Positions 37,993 through 49,131 of a stretch of 64,000 nucleotides of DNA are shown here, piece by piece (the stretch's first letter is position 1; the number at the start of each line of letters is the position of its first letter). The notes beneath the pieces were generated by a model, which ran no database searches, was not told the DNA's origin, and saw only the letters and a list, made by a program, of their open reading frames with translations. The stretch is from Neocallimastix lanati (nom. inval.) (taxonomy: Eukaryota > Neocallimastigomycota > Neocallimastigomycetes > Neocallimastigales > Neocallimastigaceae), in contig JACVTC010000020.1 of assembly GCA_016946835.1 (NCBI GenBank), positions 1,297,001 to 1,361,000 on the forward strand, given 5' to 3'. The position numbers and the translations under genes are program-made.

Positions 37993-38607
37993 TGATGCAT
38001 GTCCAGTAAAAATAATAGAAAATAATAGAAAAATTATTTAGAAAAATTATTAATATAAATATTTATTAAAAATTAATTTTATATAATGAATCTTAAAATA
38101 TATTATTAATATATTATTAAAGATAATTTATTATTATTAATTATTAAAATATTAAATTAAATAATAATATTAAAAATATTAAAAGAATTGTTGATAATAT
38201 AGTAAAATTAGTTATATTAATTATAACGGAGATTGAATGTTTAATTAAATTGATGTTAATATTAAAATAATTTTTAAATAATGTTAAACAATATGAATTA
38301 ATAGTTATAAGTAAAAAGTTATGAATATTTATATTTATTAATTAATTTTAGTGTTTCGATAAATAAAATTTATAAAATTAGTAAAAAATATAATTATGAA
38401 AATAATTTATAAATAAATATTTTCTTTTTTTTTAAGGAATAATAATAAAACATGTATTTTTTTTATGATAAAATATAATAAATAAAATAATAAAAGATAA
38501 ATAACTAAAAAGTAAATATAATTATTGTAATATAATATTCTTGGAGTAATTCCCTTTTGCACAAACGCCCAACTAACATATACGGTATTTAATAAAATAT
38601 CGTATCA
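37993..38607 (+). repeat. 3' LTR of gypsy element
   Basis: 615 bp, TGATGCATGTCC to AATATCGTATCA, apparently identical to the 5' LTR. Confidence 0.95.
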
Positions 38608-38690
38608 TATAATGGTAAAGAATGAATTAATAACCTTTATTTTATTATTAATAATTCTTTACTAAATTGTACTTTCCTATATTCATAATT
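38608..38690. other. Short flank between gypsy element and LTR-leader remnant
   Basis: Probably the other side of the target of the gypsy insertion. It has an inverted repeat (GTAAAGAAT near 38616 with ATTCTTTAC near 38653) and a T-run at its right end. No recognisable copia coding sequence continues here. Confidence 0.4.
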
Positions 38691-38730
38691 ATTTTTTTTT
38701 TTTTTTTTATTATTTATTTTTATGAAATTT

Positions 38731-38785
38731 AAGACTTGTTTGTTTTTATTCTGGTCCAAATTCCCAGTTGTCCTTTTTTAAGTAT
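38731..38785 (-). promoter_or_regulatory. Conserved leader hairpin motif, copy 3
   Basis: The minus strand reads GGACAACTGGGAATTTGGAC then CAGAATAAAAACAAACAAG. The CTGG/CCAG inner pairing is kept; the outer stem is weaker than in the intact gypsy leader. Confidence 0.55.
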
Positions 38786-38971
38786 TATATTTTAAATAAA
38801 TTTTAATTTTACACATTATGAGTTATTTTATTATATGATATCAATAAAAATACATAATTTTTAGATGTTTTAAAATGCCATATTAAAACTCAATTCTAAT
38901 TTTTAAAAACAAAAAATTCCTAAAATAACATAAACTATACTAGTGCATATCCCCGATATCTCCAACAATTT

Positions 38972-39409
38972 TGATTTAATGAACTTTTATGTGCTATTAT
39001 TTTTACTTTGCAAAATATAATTATATTTTTTTTTATTGAATTAATATTACTATTTTTCTATCCTTCATAAATAACCATAAAAAAGTAATTAAGAATAGTT
39101 ATCATTAGGATGATTTACATATTAAATAATTAATACGATATTATATATATAACTTTAAAATAAAATAAGAATAATTAAGTTATATATAATTAGAATGTAA
39201 ATATATAATATATTAAGAAGGAAATAATAATTCAATTATTTAATTAAATATATTTAATATAATAGTAAATAATATATATGAGTAATAATCTAATACATAA
39301 ATAAGAAATGATTTCAAGAATTATTATTGACAAATAAAATATAAATTTAATATTTAATAATTATTATTAAATATACAAATATGTTGCTACACATATTTGT
39401 TTTATATCA
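38972..39409 (-). repeat. Family R LTR, copy 1
   Basis: Limits were set by TG...CA ends and by comparison with 58224-58654. It includes a palindromic CAAATATG...CATATTTG near its 5' end. Confidence 0.55.
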
Positions 39410-39422
39410 ATAATTAATAATT

Positions 39423-39664
39423 TGTTAAGGAGTCATTATAAAATCAGATGTGTACACAACAAAATGTATTATTATTCAATTAAATTTATTTATTATTTAT
39501 TAATTTATATGATTTAATAAAGTATTTAAAAGACTCCAAATATTAATTTCATAAAAAAAATTTTCTTTTTATATTTTACATACAAATTATTACTTTATCA
39601 AATATTATAAATATTTATAATACTTTAATATACAAAAGTTTAAATATTATGTTGAACTTTAACA
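39423..39664 (-). repeat. 3' LTR of copia copy B
   Basis: 242 bp; the minus strand begins TGTTAAAGTTCAACAT and ends GACTCCTTAACA. It is a near match to 55419-55661 with a number of scattered differences. Confidence 0.9.
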
Positions 39665-39714
39665 TTCCCCCTACATTAAGTATTATATAAAATATTTTAA
39701 TTATTATATACAAG

Positions 39715-39748
<34 letters not shown>

Positions 39749-39765
39749 ATTATATACAATTAAAG

Positions 39766-41422
39766 AAATATTATTCTTTGAAAATTAAATTTGTAAATTT
39801 TGTCATTTGTACTCCTGAGATACTTTAAGTTAATTGATCAGCTAACATGTTTTCAGTATTAATGTATTCTAATTCAATTTCGTTTTTCATAATTTCTTCT
39901 TGAATAAATTTATATTTTAAGTCTGTATGCTTACATCTTCCTTTAGAATTTGTATCTTGAGCAATTGCAATGCATGCTTTATTATCTACCATAATTTTAA
40001 ATTTTATATCTTGATTAAATATTTCCTTAAATAAATTTTTGAACCATAAAGCTTGTTTAGTACATTCAGTTAAACTAACAAATTCAGCTTCAGCAGTAGA
40101 TAAAGTTACGTTTTTCTTGTAACTGAGAATTCCATGAAATAGGGCTTTTTCCAAGTAAAAATATATATCCAACTTGTAGATCTTCTCGTCTTTTCATCGT
40201 TAGCAAAATCTGAATCTGAGTATCCGATAAATTTATTATTTTTATTATAATGTATAGATTTATTTTTTTTTTTGTACCTTTTAAATATTGTAAGATGTTC
40301 ATTAAATTTTAATAATCAGCTTCTGTTGGATTTTCACATATTCTTGAGGCTTCACTTACAGAAAACATTATATCAGGCCTTGACTTTACAGCGATATATA
40401 GTAACTCACCAAGAAAAGATTTATATATTTTTGGATCTATTAAATTTGAATTATTTATTTCATATTCTGTAATTTTCCTGCGTGGTGTTTTTATTTTTTT
40501 ATTTCTTCTTCATAATATATTTTTCTATTATTTTATTAATATAATCTATCTGATTTATTTTATAGCCACATTCTTCCAGCTTGTTTTAAACCATAAAGAG
40601 CTTTTTTTAAGTAGCCAGAATTTATTAGTATTAAACTTTTTTATCACCATAAGGAATCTTTGTATAAATCCTTTCTTCCAAATCTGCATTTAAGTATGCA
40701 GCTTTTTATATCCAATTGTTTTAAATCCCAGTTGAACTTTGATGCAATAGCAACCGTAAGTCTTAGACTGTCTGCTTGAACTGTTGGGGAGTATGTCTCT
40801 ATAAAAATCTTCTCCAGCAACTTGCTGGCAACCAAGAGCCACTAATCTTGCCTTTTTTCTTCTTATTATCCTTTTCGGCAAAGACCCATTTAGTACCGAT
40901 TATATTTGCGTCAGCTGGTATGTTTTTTTTTACTACTTTCATCACATTGTTGTCGTACATATTTTTTAATTCGTCATCTATTGCTTCTTTTCATTCTTCA
41001 CTTTCTGGTGAATTAATTAGCTTGTTGATACGTTGTTGGGATATTTGTTTTAATATTTAAAATTTTAAATCTTTTATTACTTTCTGATTGTAATTTTTCT
41101 TTTCTGGAAGTTAAATTTTCTTCATCTGAATCATCTGAATTATTGTTATGTGATCTTTTCTTGTTTATATATTTAAGTTTTCTTTCATTTAAAAAATTCA
41201 TTATCAGATTCACTATCATATTCATTTTCTTCTATTTTAGTTTCATTATTATTATTAATAATTTTATTATTATTATTATTATTGTCATTATTATAAATAT
41301 CTTTGTAATTACCATAATTATTATTATTGTCATTATTATAAATATCGTTGTTATTATCATAATTATTATTATAATCATTATCATTATTATAATCATTATC
41401 ATTATTATAATCATCATCATCT

Positions 41423-41487
<65 letters not shown>

Positions 41488-41518
41488 ATCATTATCATTA
41501 TTATAATCATCATCATCT

Positions 41519-41586
<68 letters not shown>

Positions 41587-42228
41587 TATAGGATTATTTA
41601 ATTGTGAATGAATATTATTATTATCATTAATACTTTCCCCCTCAATTAAAAAATCCTTAAAATTAATAATAGAATCAATATATTTGTCACAAAAGAATGT
41701 AGTATTTATAGTTCCAGGCATATCTTCCATAAAATAAACCTCTCTTGAAGTAACTATAGAGTTAGTAGAAATATCTAAAATTTTGTAGCCAAGAGAGTCA
41801 GGTGCATATCCTAAAAATATACCAGGTTTAGAGTTATTGTCAAATTTATTCGTTTTGTGGTTATTAAAGGAAAATGCTTTACATCCAAAAACTTTAAGGT
41901 GAGAAATAATATCAACTGATTTATTGAAAAATAATTCATTTGGAATTTTATTATTAATATTCTGATGTGGATTCAAGTTATAGAGGTAAGCAGTACAAAG
42001 AATAGCGGAATCCCAAAACTTGTAGGGTAACTTAGCAGAGTTTAATAGAGTAGATGCGCAACGATTAAGTGTTTGATTTAAGCGTTCAGCACGACCATTT
42101 TGTTGTGGGTAACCAGGAACCGAATGAATGAAATTTATGGCAAAATTTTCTAAATAGGTAGTTAAAGTTTTGTTGGTATACTCAGTACCATTGTCAGATT
42201 TGAAATTTATAATTTTATATGAAGTAGT
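39766..42228 (-). pseudogene. Copia B integrase C-half, linker, RT and RNase H
   Basis: Minus strand, in coding order: integrase (KSDNGTEYTNKTLTTYLENF near 42150-42205, then YPQQNGRAERLNQTLNR), the IPNELFF and VFGCKAFSFNNHKTNKFD segments, the MEDMPGTINTTFFCD segment (about 41690-41735), a polyAsn/Asp linker (41240-41600), RT (SRQSKTYGCYC and LGFKTIGYK in shifted frames near 40690-40880), and RNase H (TLSTAEAEFVSLTE, IMVDNKACIAIAQD, ENMLADQLT at 39825-40090). Frameshifts near 41190, 40880, 40640 and 40130 break it. The N-terminal part of the longest open frame here is only the chromovirus LTR read through. Confidence 0.85.
41230..41595 (-). repeat. Interrupted (ATT)n array coding for polyAsn/Asp
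   Basis: AAT/GAT codons on the minus strand, with a duplicated EDDDDYNNDNDYN module inside the Asn tract (copies near 41395-41425 and 41485-41522). It is a linker of the copia polyprotein; antisense poly-Ile readings are artefacts. Confidence 0.85.
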
Positions 42229-42965
42229 TGTAAAATGTTCCTTATGGAGCAGATTACAATTACGAAAAAAAACAAAAACAACACTATCAATAACAATACT
42301 CAAATGAAATTTATTTTTTAAAAAAATTCTTTTATTAATCACTTTATTATAAAAATTCTTTTTATTAGTTATTAACTGCAAAATAGTTAATAACAACTAC
42401 ATTTTCTTTAATAGAATAATTTTACATGTATTTATATTTTTTCTTAATTATATTATAATATACTATTTCTATTTATTTAAATATATATTCAATATAAAAT
42501 AAACAAAAACTAATCTAAAATTAAATAAAGTTATAAAAAACTAAAACTAATTCAATAAGCTTTTTATTCAATTTGTTTTGACTCAAATTGAATAAGTTCT
42601 TATTTATTATTTATTTATTATTCTTTTATTATTAATACTATTAATTATATATTACTATTTAATTTTTATGATTATTAAACTAAACTAAAATTAAACTAAA
42701 CTAAAATTAAACTAAACTAAAATTATTAATATATTTTATTACTAAATTTTAGGTTATTTAAAAATTAATTTTATATTTTTAAATTTATATATTATATGAA
42801 ATATAAATTTATTATTAATTTTCATAAATCAATTAATTTCATAAATTAATATATTTTACATAATTTAATGCATTAGCATTATTTTGTAAACGTGAATTAC
42901 ATTAAATAATTTAATGTACAAAATAAATTAATTAATGTACTAAAGATATTGATCATATCTTTACA
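42229..42965 (-). repeat. 3' LTR of chromovirus
   Basis: 737 bp; the minus strand begins TGTAAAGATATGATC and ends GGAACATTTTACA. It holds three tandem 15-bp ACTAAAATTAAACTA-type units near 42675-42722. Confidence 0.95.
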
Positions 42966-42980
42966 ATCTCGCCCTTTAAG
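42966..42980 (-). promoter_or_regulatory. Polypurine tract of chromovirus
   Basis: The minus strand reads AAAGGGCGAGAT directly before the 3' LTR (TGTAAAG). It overlaps the last codons of the gag-pol frame. Confidence 0.7.
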
Positions 42981-45900
42981 TCGAGCTCCTGCGAGAATCA
43001 TTTCTTGAGGGAAGTTCTATAACAAAGGGTTGATATTTATGTCTTACAATGAAATCATTGGCATGATCATCATTCTTAATAGATTCTTGATCCTTTGTTC
43101 TTGTTTTATTTTTCTTATTTTTTCTAAAGTATTCCTGAATTAATTGTTTATCTAAAATTTGATCTTCATCTATCCAAGAGTCTTCATTTGATCCTTTCCA
43201 AGAGATAAGAAAACGATTCTTTCCTTTATAAGTTCTCATATTAATTATTTTATCTGGAATCTTATCGGAATTATTTGTAGTTAAATTTATACTCTTTCGT
43301 TTATTAACATTTCTATCTTCAAATTCATTCTCATAATAAGGTTCAAGTAAAGAAACATGAAAAATTGGATGACAATGCATATTATTAGGTAGTTTAAGTT
43401 TGTACGCTAAGGGACTAACTTTTTCAATTATTTCAAAAGGACCTATCAATTGATCGGCTAGTTTTCTTTTAACATTCTTAGTAGTAGATCCTTTAAGTAA
43501 CCAAACTTTTTTACCGACTTCGAAATTAGGGGAAGGAAGTCTTTTCAAATCGGCGTATTTTTTATAAGTTTTCTTAGCTTCTTCTAAGTTTCTTTTTAAA
43601 AATTCAATATTTTTATTAATATCTAATATTCTTTTTTCAGCTCTACTTGGTCTTTCTGAGGATGGAATCTCAGGACTAAATTTAGGATTAAAACCATAGT
43701 TTGCGAAGAATGGTGATTGATTTATAGATTGATGTAAAGTATTATTGTAAGCGAATTCAGCGAAAGGTAGTAAATCGACCCAATTATTTTGCCTTTCATT
43801 TATGAAACAACGAAGATATTGTTCCAATATTCCGTTCACCCTCTCCGTTTGACCATCAGTCTCCGGATGGTTGGAGGTAGAAAGAGAATGAGTAATATCA
43901 AGAAGTTTACATAAGCGATTCCAAAATTCAGATGTAAATTGCGATCCTCTATCAGAAATAATAGAATCAGGGAAACCATGTAATTTAAAAATATTCGAGA
44001 TAAAAGCATCAGCAGCAATTGAAGCAGTAGGAAGACAACGAAAAGGAATAAAATGAGCCATTTTAGTCAAACGATCAACAACAACCATAATTGTAGTCAT
44101 ATCTTTAGACTTAGGTAATTCAACGATAAAATCCATAGAAATATCAGACCAAGCTCTATTAGGAGTGGACAAGGGTGAAAGAAGTCCATATGGCTTGTGT
44201 CTAGGAATTTTTGATTTACAGCAAACTTCACAAGACTTAATAAACTTTTTAACATCAAGAGAAAAATTAGGCCACCAAAAATTGCGGCTAAGTAATTCTT
44301 GAGTCTTAGAAACACCAAAATGACCAGCAGTAGGAGAGTCATGATGGAGTTCAAGAACTCTCGTTCGAATCGATTTAGGAACATAAATCAGATTATTAAA
44401 GAGTAAAAATCCTTCTTTATCAATCATAAATTTATTAATATTTTGAATTTTAGGGTTTACAGCATTATTAATAGATAAGGATGATTTAACAGAATTATAG
44501 AATTCATCATTCTCAAGAGCATTCAAAATAGAATTAGCAAAGGTATCATTATTAATAGTAAAACAGTTAATAACACGACAAGAAGAATTAAATTCAAAAT
44601 TAAATAAATGATCACTTCTCCTAGATAGTAAATCAGGTTTACCCGATTTTTTCCCAGATCTATAGACAATATTAAAATCAAAACGAGATAAAAATTCATA
44701 CCATCTAATTTGACGTTGCGAAAGCATTTCCGGTTTTCTAGGAAATGTTAAATTTTTATGATCAGTGTAAATAGTAAAGGGATGACGAGCACCCTCTAAA
44801 AAGTGACGCCATTGCTCCAAAGCAACTTTAATAGCGAGAAGTTCCTTATCATAAATGGGGTAGTTTCTTTGAGACTTAGTCAAACTCGAAGAAATAAAGG
44901 CAACTGGATGGAGAATGCCATCAACTTCTTGAGAAAGTACAGCTCCAAATGCAAAGTTACTAGCATCAGTTTCAACGATAAACGGTTTATTACTATCAGG
45001 ATTAATTAAAATTGGAGCAGATGTGAAAAGTTCTTTCAATTTAACAAAAGCATACTGTTGCTCAGGTCCCCAAATAAAAGGTACATTTTTACGAGTGAGT
45101 TTATGTATTGGTAAAGCTATTTTGGCAAAGTCTTTAATGAAAACTCTATAATAATTACAAAGTCCAATAAATGACTGAACTTCTTTGACATTAGTAGGTA
45201 CAGGCCAATCTAAAATAGCTTTAATTTTTTCAGGATCAGGTTTAAGACCATCTTTAGATATGATGTAGCCCAGGAAGGAGGTTTCCGTTACATCGAATTC
45301 ACATTTTTCTAGTTTAACATATAAATTATTATCTAAAAGTTTTTTCAACACTTTTCTAACATGTTCATGATGTTCTTCTAAGTTATTTGAATAAATAAGA
45401 ATATCGTCGATATATGAGATAACAAAATCATCTAAGTAGTCACTAAGAACATCATTTATAAAATGTTGAAATGTAGCAGGTGCATTCTTTAACCCAAAAG
45501 GCATAACAAGATATTCATAATGTCCATAACGAGTTCTAAAAGCAGTCTTATATTCATCACCTTCTTTTATTCTTACTAAGTTATATGCAGATTTAAGATC
45601 TAACTTAGTAAAATATTTAGCACCTTTAACTCTGTCAATTAATTCACTTATTAATGGTAAAGGATATGAATTTCTAATAGTCATTTCATTTAATTTTCTG
45701 TAATCAATACATAATCTCAAAGTGCCATCTTTCTTTTTAACAAATAAGACAGGGGCACCAGCTGGTGATTTGGATTTTCTAATAAATCCTTTTGCTAAGT
45801 TTTCTTTAATATACTTTTTCAATTCATCCCTTTCTGCTTCTGTTAAAGGATAAATAGGACCATAGAATAGAATTGAATTATCCTTTAAATTTATTTCACA

Positions 45901-47871
45901 ATCATATTCTCTATGGGGAGGTAATTTATCACAATTCTTTTCATCAAAAACTTCAATATAATCGAGATAACAAGGAGGAATAGAAATTTTATTATCACTA
46001 TCGTTAACAATATTATTATAATCTAAATTCTGAATAATCAGACAGTTACACAAATTGTCTAACACACAATTTTGATAAGAAAAAAAATAGTTTGTTAGTT
46101 CGGCGACCAATTTACTTTCTTTATTTAAAATTTCATTTTTACATGATTTAATAAAATTACATGATTTTTTGATTTTATCTATTGTACTAAGTTCTCTAAA
46201 ATTACAAAAGTTAATTTTTTCTTTACTACAATCATTATCTTTAACACTAATATTAATACTATCACTATCACTATCACTATCACTATCACTATCACTATCA
46301 TTAATGGTTCTAACTTTTCTTCCACGGACGTATTCAGCTTCGCTTTCTGATTCGGAATCCCAGAGGGGTTTACACTTATATGGAGTACTTGGTTCATATG
46401 AATTTTCTTCTTCAGGTTCGATATCGATCTTACACTTCTTTGAACCTTTCTTGCTTCTATTTTTGTTTTTTCTTTTTCTTTTACCATTATTACAGTTCCT
46501 AGCGCAATAACCAGAAGGAAAGGATATTTTTCTTGAATCATGATAATTCATTGGACAATGCTTTTCAATCCAAGGAATACCTAGAATGATATCTACATCA
46601 GGAATATAAAGTGCATAGAGTTGAATAACTTCAAAATGGTTCTTGAATCGTAAGATACACTTTTCAGTTTGTTCGTAGATGGTAGAGATACCATATCCTA
46701 GTCCAGTAACATTGAAAGATCTTTTAACTTCATTCAATTTAATTTTGTTTTTATTAACGAACGAAGGATGAATAAAATTCAAATCCGAGCCAGAGTCGAT
46801 AAGAACCCTAACTGGAACTTCTTCAATATCATTTGTTTTTATATAGAAAGTAATTATATTGTTCTTTCTTTTATTCATAGCATTTTCTTCATCAGTAATA
46901 GCTCTAATTTTTTGAGCATCATCGGATTCCTTGATCATTCTAATTCTTCTTAATTTTGCCAATGGAAGATTTTCATCTGTTTCTCTAATTTTATTCTTGT
47001 GTTTAACTCCAGAAGGTCTTTTTCTGTTAGGACAATTAAACTGTAAGTGTCCTGGTTGTTTACATAAAAAACAAAGACCTTTTTTCTTTTCTTCAGAAAA
47101 GTCTCTTTTATTTTCAACATATAAATTTTGATTATAGTTCTGGTTGTATCTTCTATATCTATCATTTTTGATCCTAAATAAATCAACATCCATAGGATCA
47201 TCACGACGACTACTATTTCTCTGGTTGTGGTTACTGTTTTGTTGCGAATTTCTAACTCGTTGCTGATTATAATAGAATTCAACAAGATTAGTTCGCTTTG
47301 ACAAATTTTCAATTTGAATTACATCGGTATACAACTTGTTAAGGGAATCTGGATTTGGGTTAACAACAACTAATTGTTCCCTCATTTTGTAATGTAATCC
47401 TTTAAGAAACATATAAATTTTGGCTGATTCGTTGAAGTCCGAATTTTGGCAAGTTGTTTTGAACTGGTTAATATATTCTAACACTTGCCCATATTTTTTC
47501 TGACGAATGGTATCTAATTTACCATTAGCCACAATTGTCTCCACTTCTGGATCCCCATAATTAATTTTAAGTTCCCTCTTAAAATTATTTAAATTATCGA
47601 TCAAGGGATCTTCATTATCCCATAGATTTGAGGCCCAATTTAAAGGATCACCTCTTAAGAATGAGGTTATAAATCTAACCTTTGATCTATCGTCTGGAAA
47701 GTCATCTGGGGTATCCTCAAAGTTCATATTTACAATTGTGAGGAACCCTTTAAGTTCTTTTCTTTCACCGTTAAAAATCGGTGGCTTACTGACCTTCCGT
47801 TTTTCTTCTCGTCCACGTTCCGCCATATCTTCAATGTGGAGGTTTCTTAGCCTAATATTAAGTTCTTCCAC
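42976..47871 (-). CDS. Gag-pol polyprotein of chromovirus
   Basis: A single 1631-residue frame with no frameshift site. Gag: capsid-type region ([14 protein letters not shown], about 90; [12 protein letters not shown], about 140) and zinc knuckle Cys267-Cys280 ([14 protein letters not shown]). The aspartic protease is [17 protein letters not shown] near 360. Reverse transcriptase has [39 protein letters not shown] and YIDD at 820-823. RNase H has [17 protein letters not shown] and YTDHKNLTF. Integrase has [11 protein letters not shown]...CEVC zinc binding, [20 protein letters not shown] and TDGQTERVN. The GPY/F-like module ([16 protein letters not shown]) is followed by a chromodomain near 1543-1590 ([17 protein letters not shown]). 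The chromodomain marks the chromovirus clade and probably guides integration to marked chromatin. Apparently intact. Confidence 0.95.
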   Translation of the reverse strand: MEELNIRLRNLHIEDMAERGREEKRKVSKPPIFNGERKELKGFLTIVNMNFEDTPDDFPDDRSKVRFITSFLRGDPLNWASNLWDNEDPLIDNLNNFKRELKINYGDPEVETIVANGKLDTIRQKKYGQVLEYINQFKTTCQNSDFNESAKIYMFLKGLHYKMREQLVVVNPNPDSLNKLYTDVIQIENLSKRTNLVEFYYNQQRVRNSQQNSNHNQRNSSRRDDPMDVDLFRIKNDRYRRYNQNYNQNLYVENKRDFSEEKKKGLCFLCKQPGHLQFNCPNRKRPSGVKHKNKIRETDENLPLAKLRRIRMIKESDDAQKIRAITDEENAMNKRKNNIITFYIKTNDIEEVPVRVLIDSGSDLNFIHPSFVNKNKIKLNEVKRSFNVTGLGYGISTIYEQTEKCILRFKNHFEVIQLYALYIPDVDIILGIPWIEKHCPMNYHDSRKISFPSGYCARNCNNGKRKRKNKNRSKKGSKKCKIDIEPEEENSYEPSTPYKCKPLWDSESESEAEYVRGRKVRTINDSDSDSDSDSDSDSINISVKDNDCSKEKINFCNFRELSTIDKIKKSCNFIKSCKNEILNKESKLVAELTNYFFSYQNCVLDNLCNCLIIQNLDYNNIVNDSDNKISIPPCYLDYIEVFDEKNCDKLPPHREYDCEINLKDNSILFYGPIYPLTEAERDELKKYIKENLAKGFIRKSKSPAGAPVLFVKKKDGTLRLCIDYRKLNEMTIRNSYPLPLISELIDRVKGAKYFTKLDLKSAYNLVRIKEGDEYKTAFRTRYGHYEYLVMPFGLKNAPATFQHFINDVLSDYLDDFVISYIDDILIYSNNLEEHHEHVRKVLKKLLDNNLYVKLEKCEFDVTETSFLGYIISKDGLKPDPEKIKAILDWPVPTNVKEVQSFIGLCNYYRVFIKDFAKIALPIHKLTRKNVPFIWGPEQQYAFVKLKELFTSAPILINPDSNKPFIVETDASNFAFGAVLSQEVDGILHPVAFISSSLTKSQRNYPIYDKELLAIKVALEQWRHFLEGARHPFTIYTDHKNLTFPRKPEMLSQRQIRWYEFLSRFDFNIVYRSGKKSGKPDLLSRRSDHLFNFEFNSSCRVINCFTINNDTFANSILNALENDEFYNSVKSSLSINNAVNPKIQNINKFMIDKEGFLLFNNLIYVPKSIRTRVLELHHDSPTAGHFGVSKTQELLSRNFWWPNFSLDVKKFIKSCEVCCKSKIPRHKPYGLLSPLSTPNRAWSDISMDFIVELPKSKDMTTIMVVVDRLTKMAHFIPFRCLPTASIAADAFISNIFKLHGFPDSIISDRGSQFTSEFWNRLCKLLDITHSLSTSNHPETDGQTERVNGILEQYLRCFINERQNNWVDLLPFAEFAYNNTLHQSINQSPFFANYGFNPKFSPEIPSSERPSRAEKRILDINKNIEFLKRNLEEAKKTYKKYADLKRLPSPNFEVGKKVWLLKGSTTKNVKRKLADQLIGPFEIIEKVSPLAYKLKLPNNMHCHPIFHVSLLEPYYENEFEDRNVNKRKSINLTTNNSDKIPDKIINMRTYKGKNRFLISWKGSNEDSWIDEDQILDKQLIQEYFRKNKKNKTRTKDQESIKNDDHANDFIVRHKYQPFVIELPSRNDSRRSST
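46258..46303 (-). repeat. Ser-Asp dipeptide repeat inside chromovirus pol
   Basis: Six or more ATCACT units (TCACTA phase) code for an alternating Asp-Ser run between protease and RT. It is an acidic linker of low complexity. Confidence 0.8.
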
Positions 47872-48376
47872 TTTGAAAAAATAAAATTAAAAGAATTCTT
47901 ATATACGATTATTATTTTTATTTAAATTTACTATTATAATATTATGTAAAGTCGACTTGGCTCTAACCGCTTGAAATGGTGCCCGTCGAGTAAACAAAAT
48001 TATTATAATAATAATAAGTTTAAATAAAAATAATCTCAAATATTCCAATATAATTAGTAATTACGGCGGCTACTTAATGGGTGCAATTATAATTAGTACT
48101 TCTTCAAATAGTACTTCTTCTATTATTACTTCTTGTTTCTTCTCTTAGTAATTCTTCAAATGGTAGTTTTCTAATAGGTAGTTCTCTAATTGGTAATTCT
48201 CTAACTGGTAGTTTTCTAACTGGTAGTTCTCTAATTGGTAATTCTCTAATTGGTAGTTCTTTAACTGGTAGTTCTCTAACTGGTAGTTCTTTAACTGGTA
48301 GTTCTTTAACTGGTAGTTCTTTAACTGGTAGTTCTCTAATCTCGTGATCGTAACGTGCTCCACTTTTTATAACAAG
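47872..48376 (-). other. Chromovirus leader between primer-binding site and gag
   Basis: Contains the 15-bp repeats (48156-48345), a potential hairpin with TCGAC/GTCGA arms near 47951-47980, and a comparatively GC-rich spot (GCCGCC/GGCGGC region near 48063-48072). An open 72-residue LENYQ-repeat frame at 48145-48363 overlaps the 15-bp array. I have no evidence it is translated. Confidence 0.7.
48156..48345 (-). repeat. 15-bp tandem repeat in chromovirus leader
   Basis: About 12-13 copies of GGTAGTTCTCTAACT with small variants (AATTG/AACTG, CTCT/CTTT). On the minus strand one frame reads Leu-Glu/Lys-Asn-Tyr-Gln repeats. Confidence 0.9.
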
Positions 48377-48387
48377 GTAGTTGTTAT
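48377..48387 (-). promoter_or_regulatory. Self-priming primer-binding site of chromovirus
   Basis: The minus strand reads ATAACAACTAC with no gap after the LTR end. It is the exact reverse complement of GTAGTTGTTAT inside the LTR (48566 to 48556 on the minus strand; other LTR 42400 to 42390). In Tf1-type elements the first 11 nt of the mRNA anneal to such a site and prime reverse transcription. Confidence 0.8.
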
Positions 48388-49131
48388 TGTAAAATGTTCC
48401 TTATGGAGCAGATTACAATTACGAAAAAAAAAAAAACAAAAACAACACTATCAATAACAATACTCAAATGAAATTTATTTTTTAAAAAAAAATTCTTTTA
48501 TTAATCACTTTATTATAAAAATTCTTTTTATTAGTTATTAACTGCAAAATAGTTAATAACAACTACATTTTCTTTAATAGAATAATTTTACATGTATTTA
48601 TATTTTTTCTTAATTATATTATAATATACTATTTCTATTTATTTAAATATATATTCAATATAAAATAAACAAAAACTAATCTAAAATTAAATAAAGTTAT
48701 AAAAAACTAAAACTAATTCAATAAGCTTTTTATTCAATTTGTTTTGACTCAAATTGAATAAGTTCTTATTTATTATTTATTTATTATTCTTTTATTATTA
48801 ATACTATTAATTATATATTACTATTTAATTTTTATGATTATTAAACTAAACTAAAATTAAACTAAACTAAAATTAAACTAAACTAAAATTATTAATATAT
48901 TTTATTACTAAATTTTAGGTTATTTAAAAATTAATTTTATATTTTTAAATTTATATATTATATGAAATATAAATTTATTATTAATTTTCATAAATCAATT
49001 AATTTCATAAATTAATATATTTTACATAATTTAATGCATTAGCATTATTTTGTAAACGTGAATTACATTAAATAATTTAATGTACAAAATAAATTAATTA
49101 ATGTACTAAAGATATTGATCATATCTTTACA
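48388..49131 (-). repeat. 5' LTR of chromovirus
   Basis: 744 bp, same ends as the 3' LTR. U3 is predicted as 49131-48567 and R begins at 48566 if the self-priming model holds. Confidence 0.95.
48566..48602 (-). promoter_or_regulatory. Predicted chromovirus promoter: TATA box and start site
   Basis: The minus strand reads TATAAATA at 48602-48595, about 36 nt upstream of 48566, the first base of the GTAGTTGTTAT segment that complements the primer-binding site. The spacing agrees with a TATA-driven start there. Inferred, not measured. Confidence 0.55.

Larger units (their letters stand above)
29418..38611 (+). mobile_element. Complete, recent Ty3/gypsy LTR retrotransposon
   Basis: A 9.2-kb plus-strand element: 5' LTR 29422-30036, primer-binding site and long leader, gag 31004-32308, pol in the -1 frame to 37782, polypurine tract, and 3' LTR 37993-38607. 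I read the two 615-bp LTRs as identical, so the insertion is young. TATA flanks both ends (29418-29421 and 38608-38611), compatible with a 4-bp target duplication, though weak in such AT-rich DNA. It interrupts a Ty1/copia element. Every catalytic block needed for transposition is visible. Confidence 0.93.
38690..39422 (-). mobile_element. Truncated gypsy-type LTR plus leader (family R, copy 1)
   Basis: On the minus strand: an LTR of about 438 bp (39409 to 38972; TGATATAAAACA at the start, CATTAAATCA at the end), AAAT, then TGTTGGAGATATCGGGG resembling the primer-binding site of the gypsy element at 30042, then a leader with the conserved hairpin motif at 38731-38785. Gag and pol are absent. 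A second copy in the same orientation lies at 57956-58667. The right limit coincides with the copia LTR at 39423. Confidence 0.65.

Noticed and set aside
41185-42396. Start Met of the 403-residue copia frame at 42396
   Set aside because: Its first residues are the chromovirus LTR read through; the copia sequence begins only at 42228.
48145-48363. A 72-residue Leu-Glu-Asn-Tyr-Gln repeat gene
   Set aside because: It overlaps a leader minisatellite of a retrotransposon; there is no independent evidence of translation.
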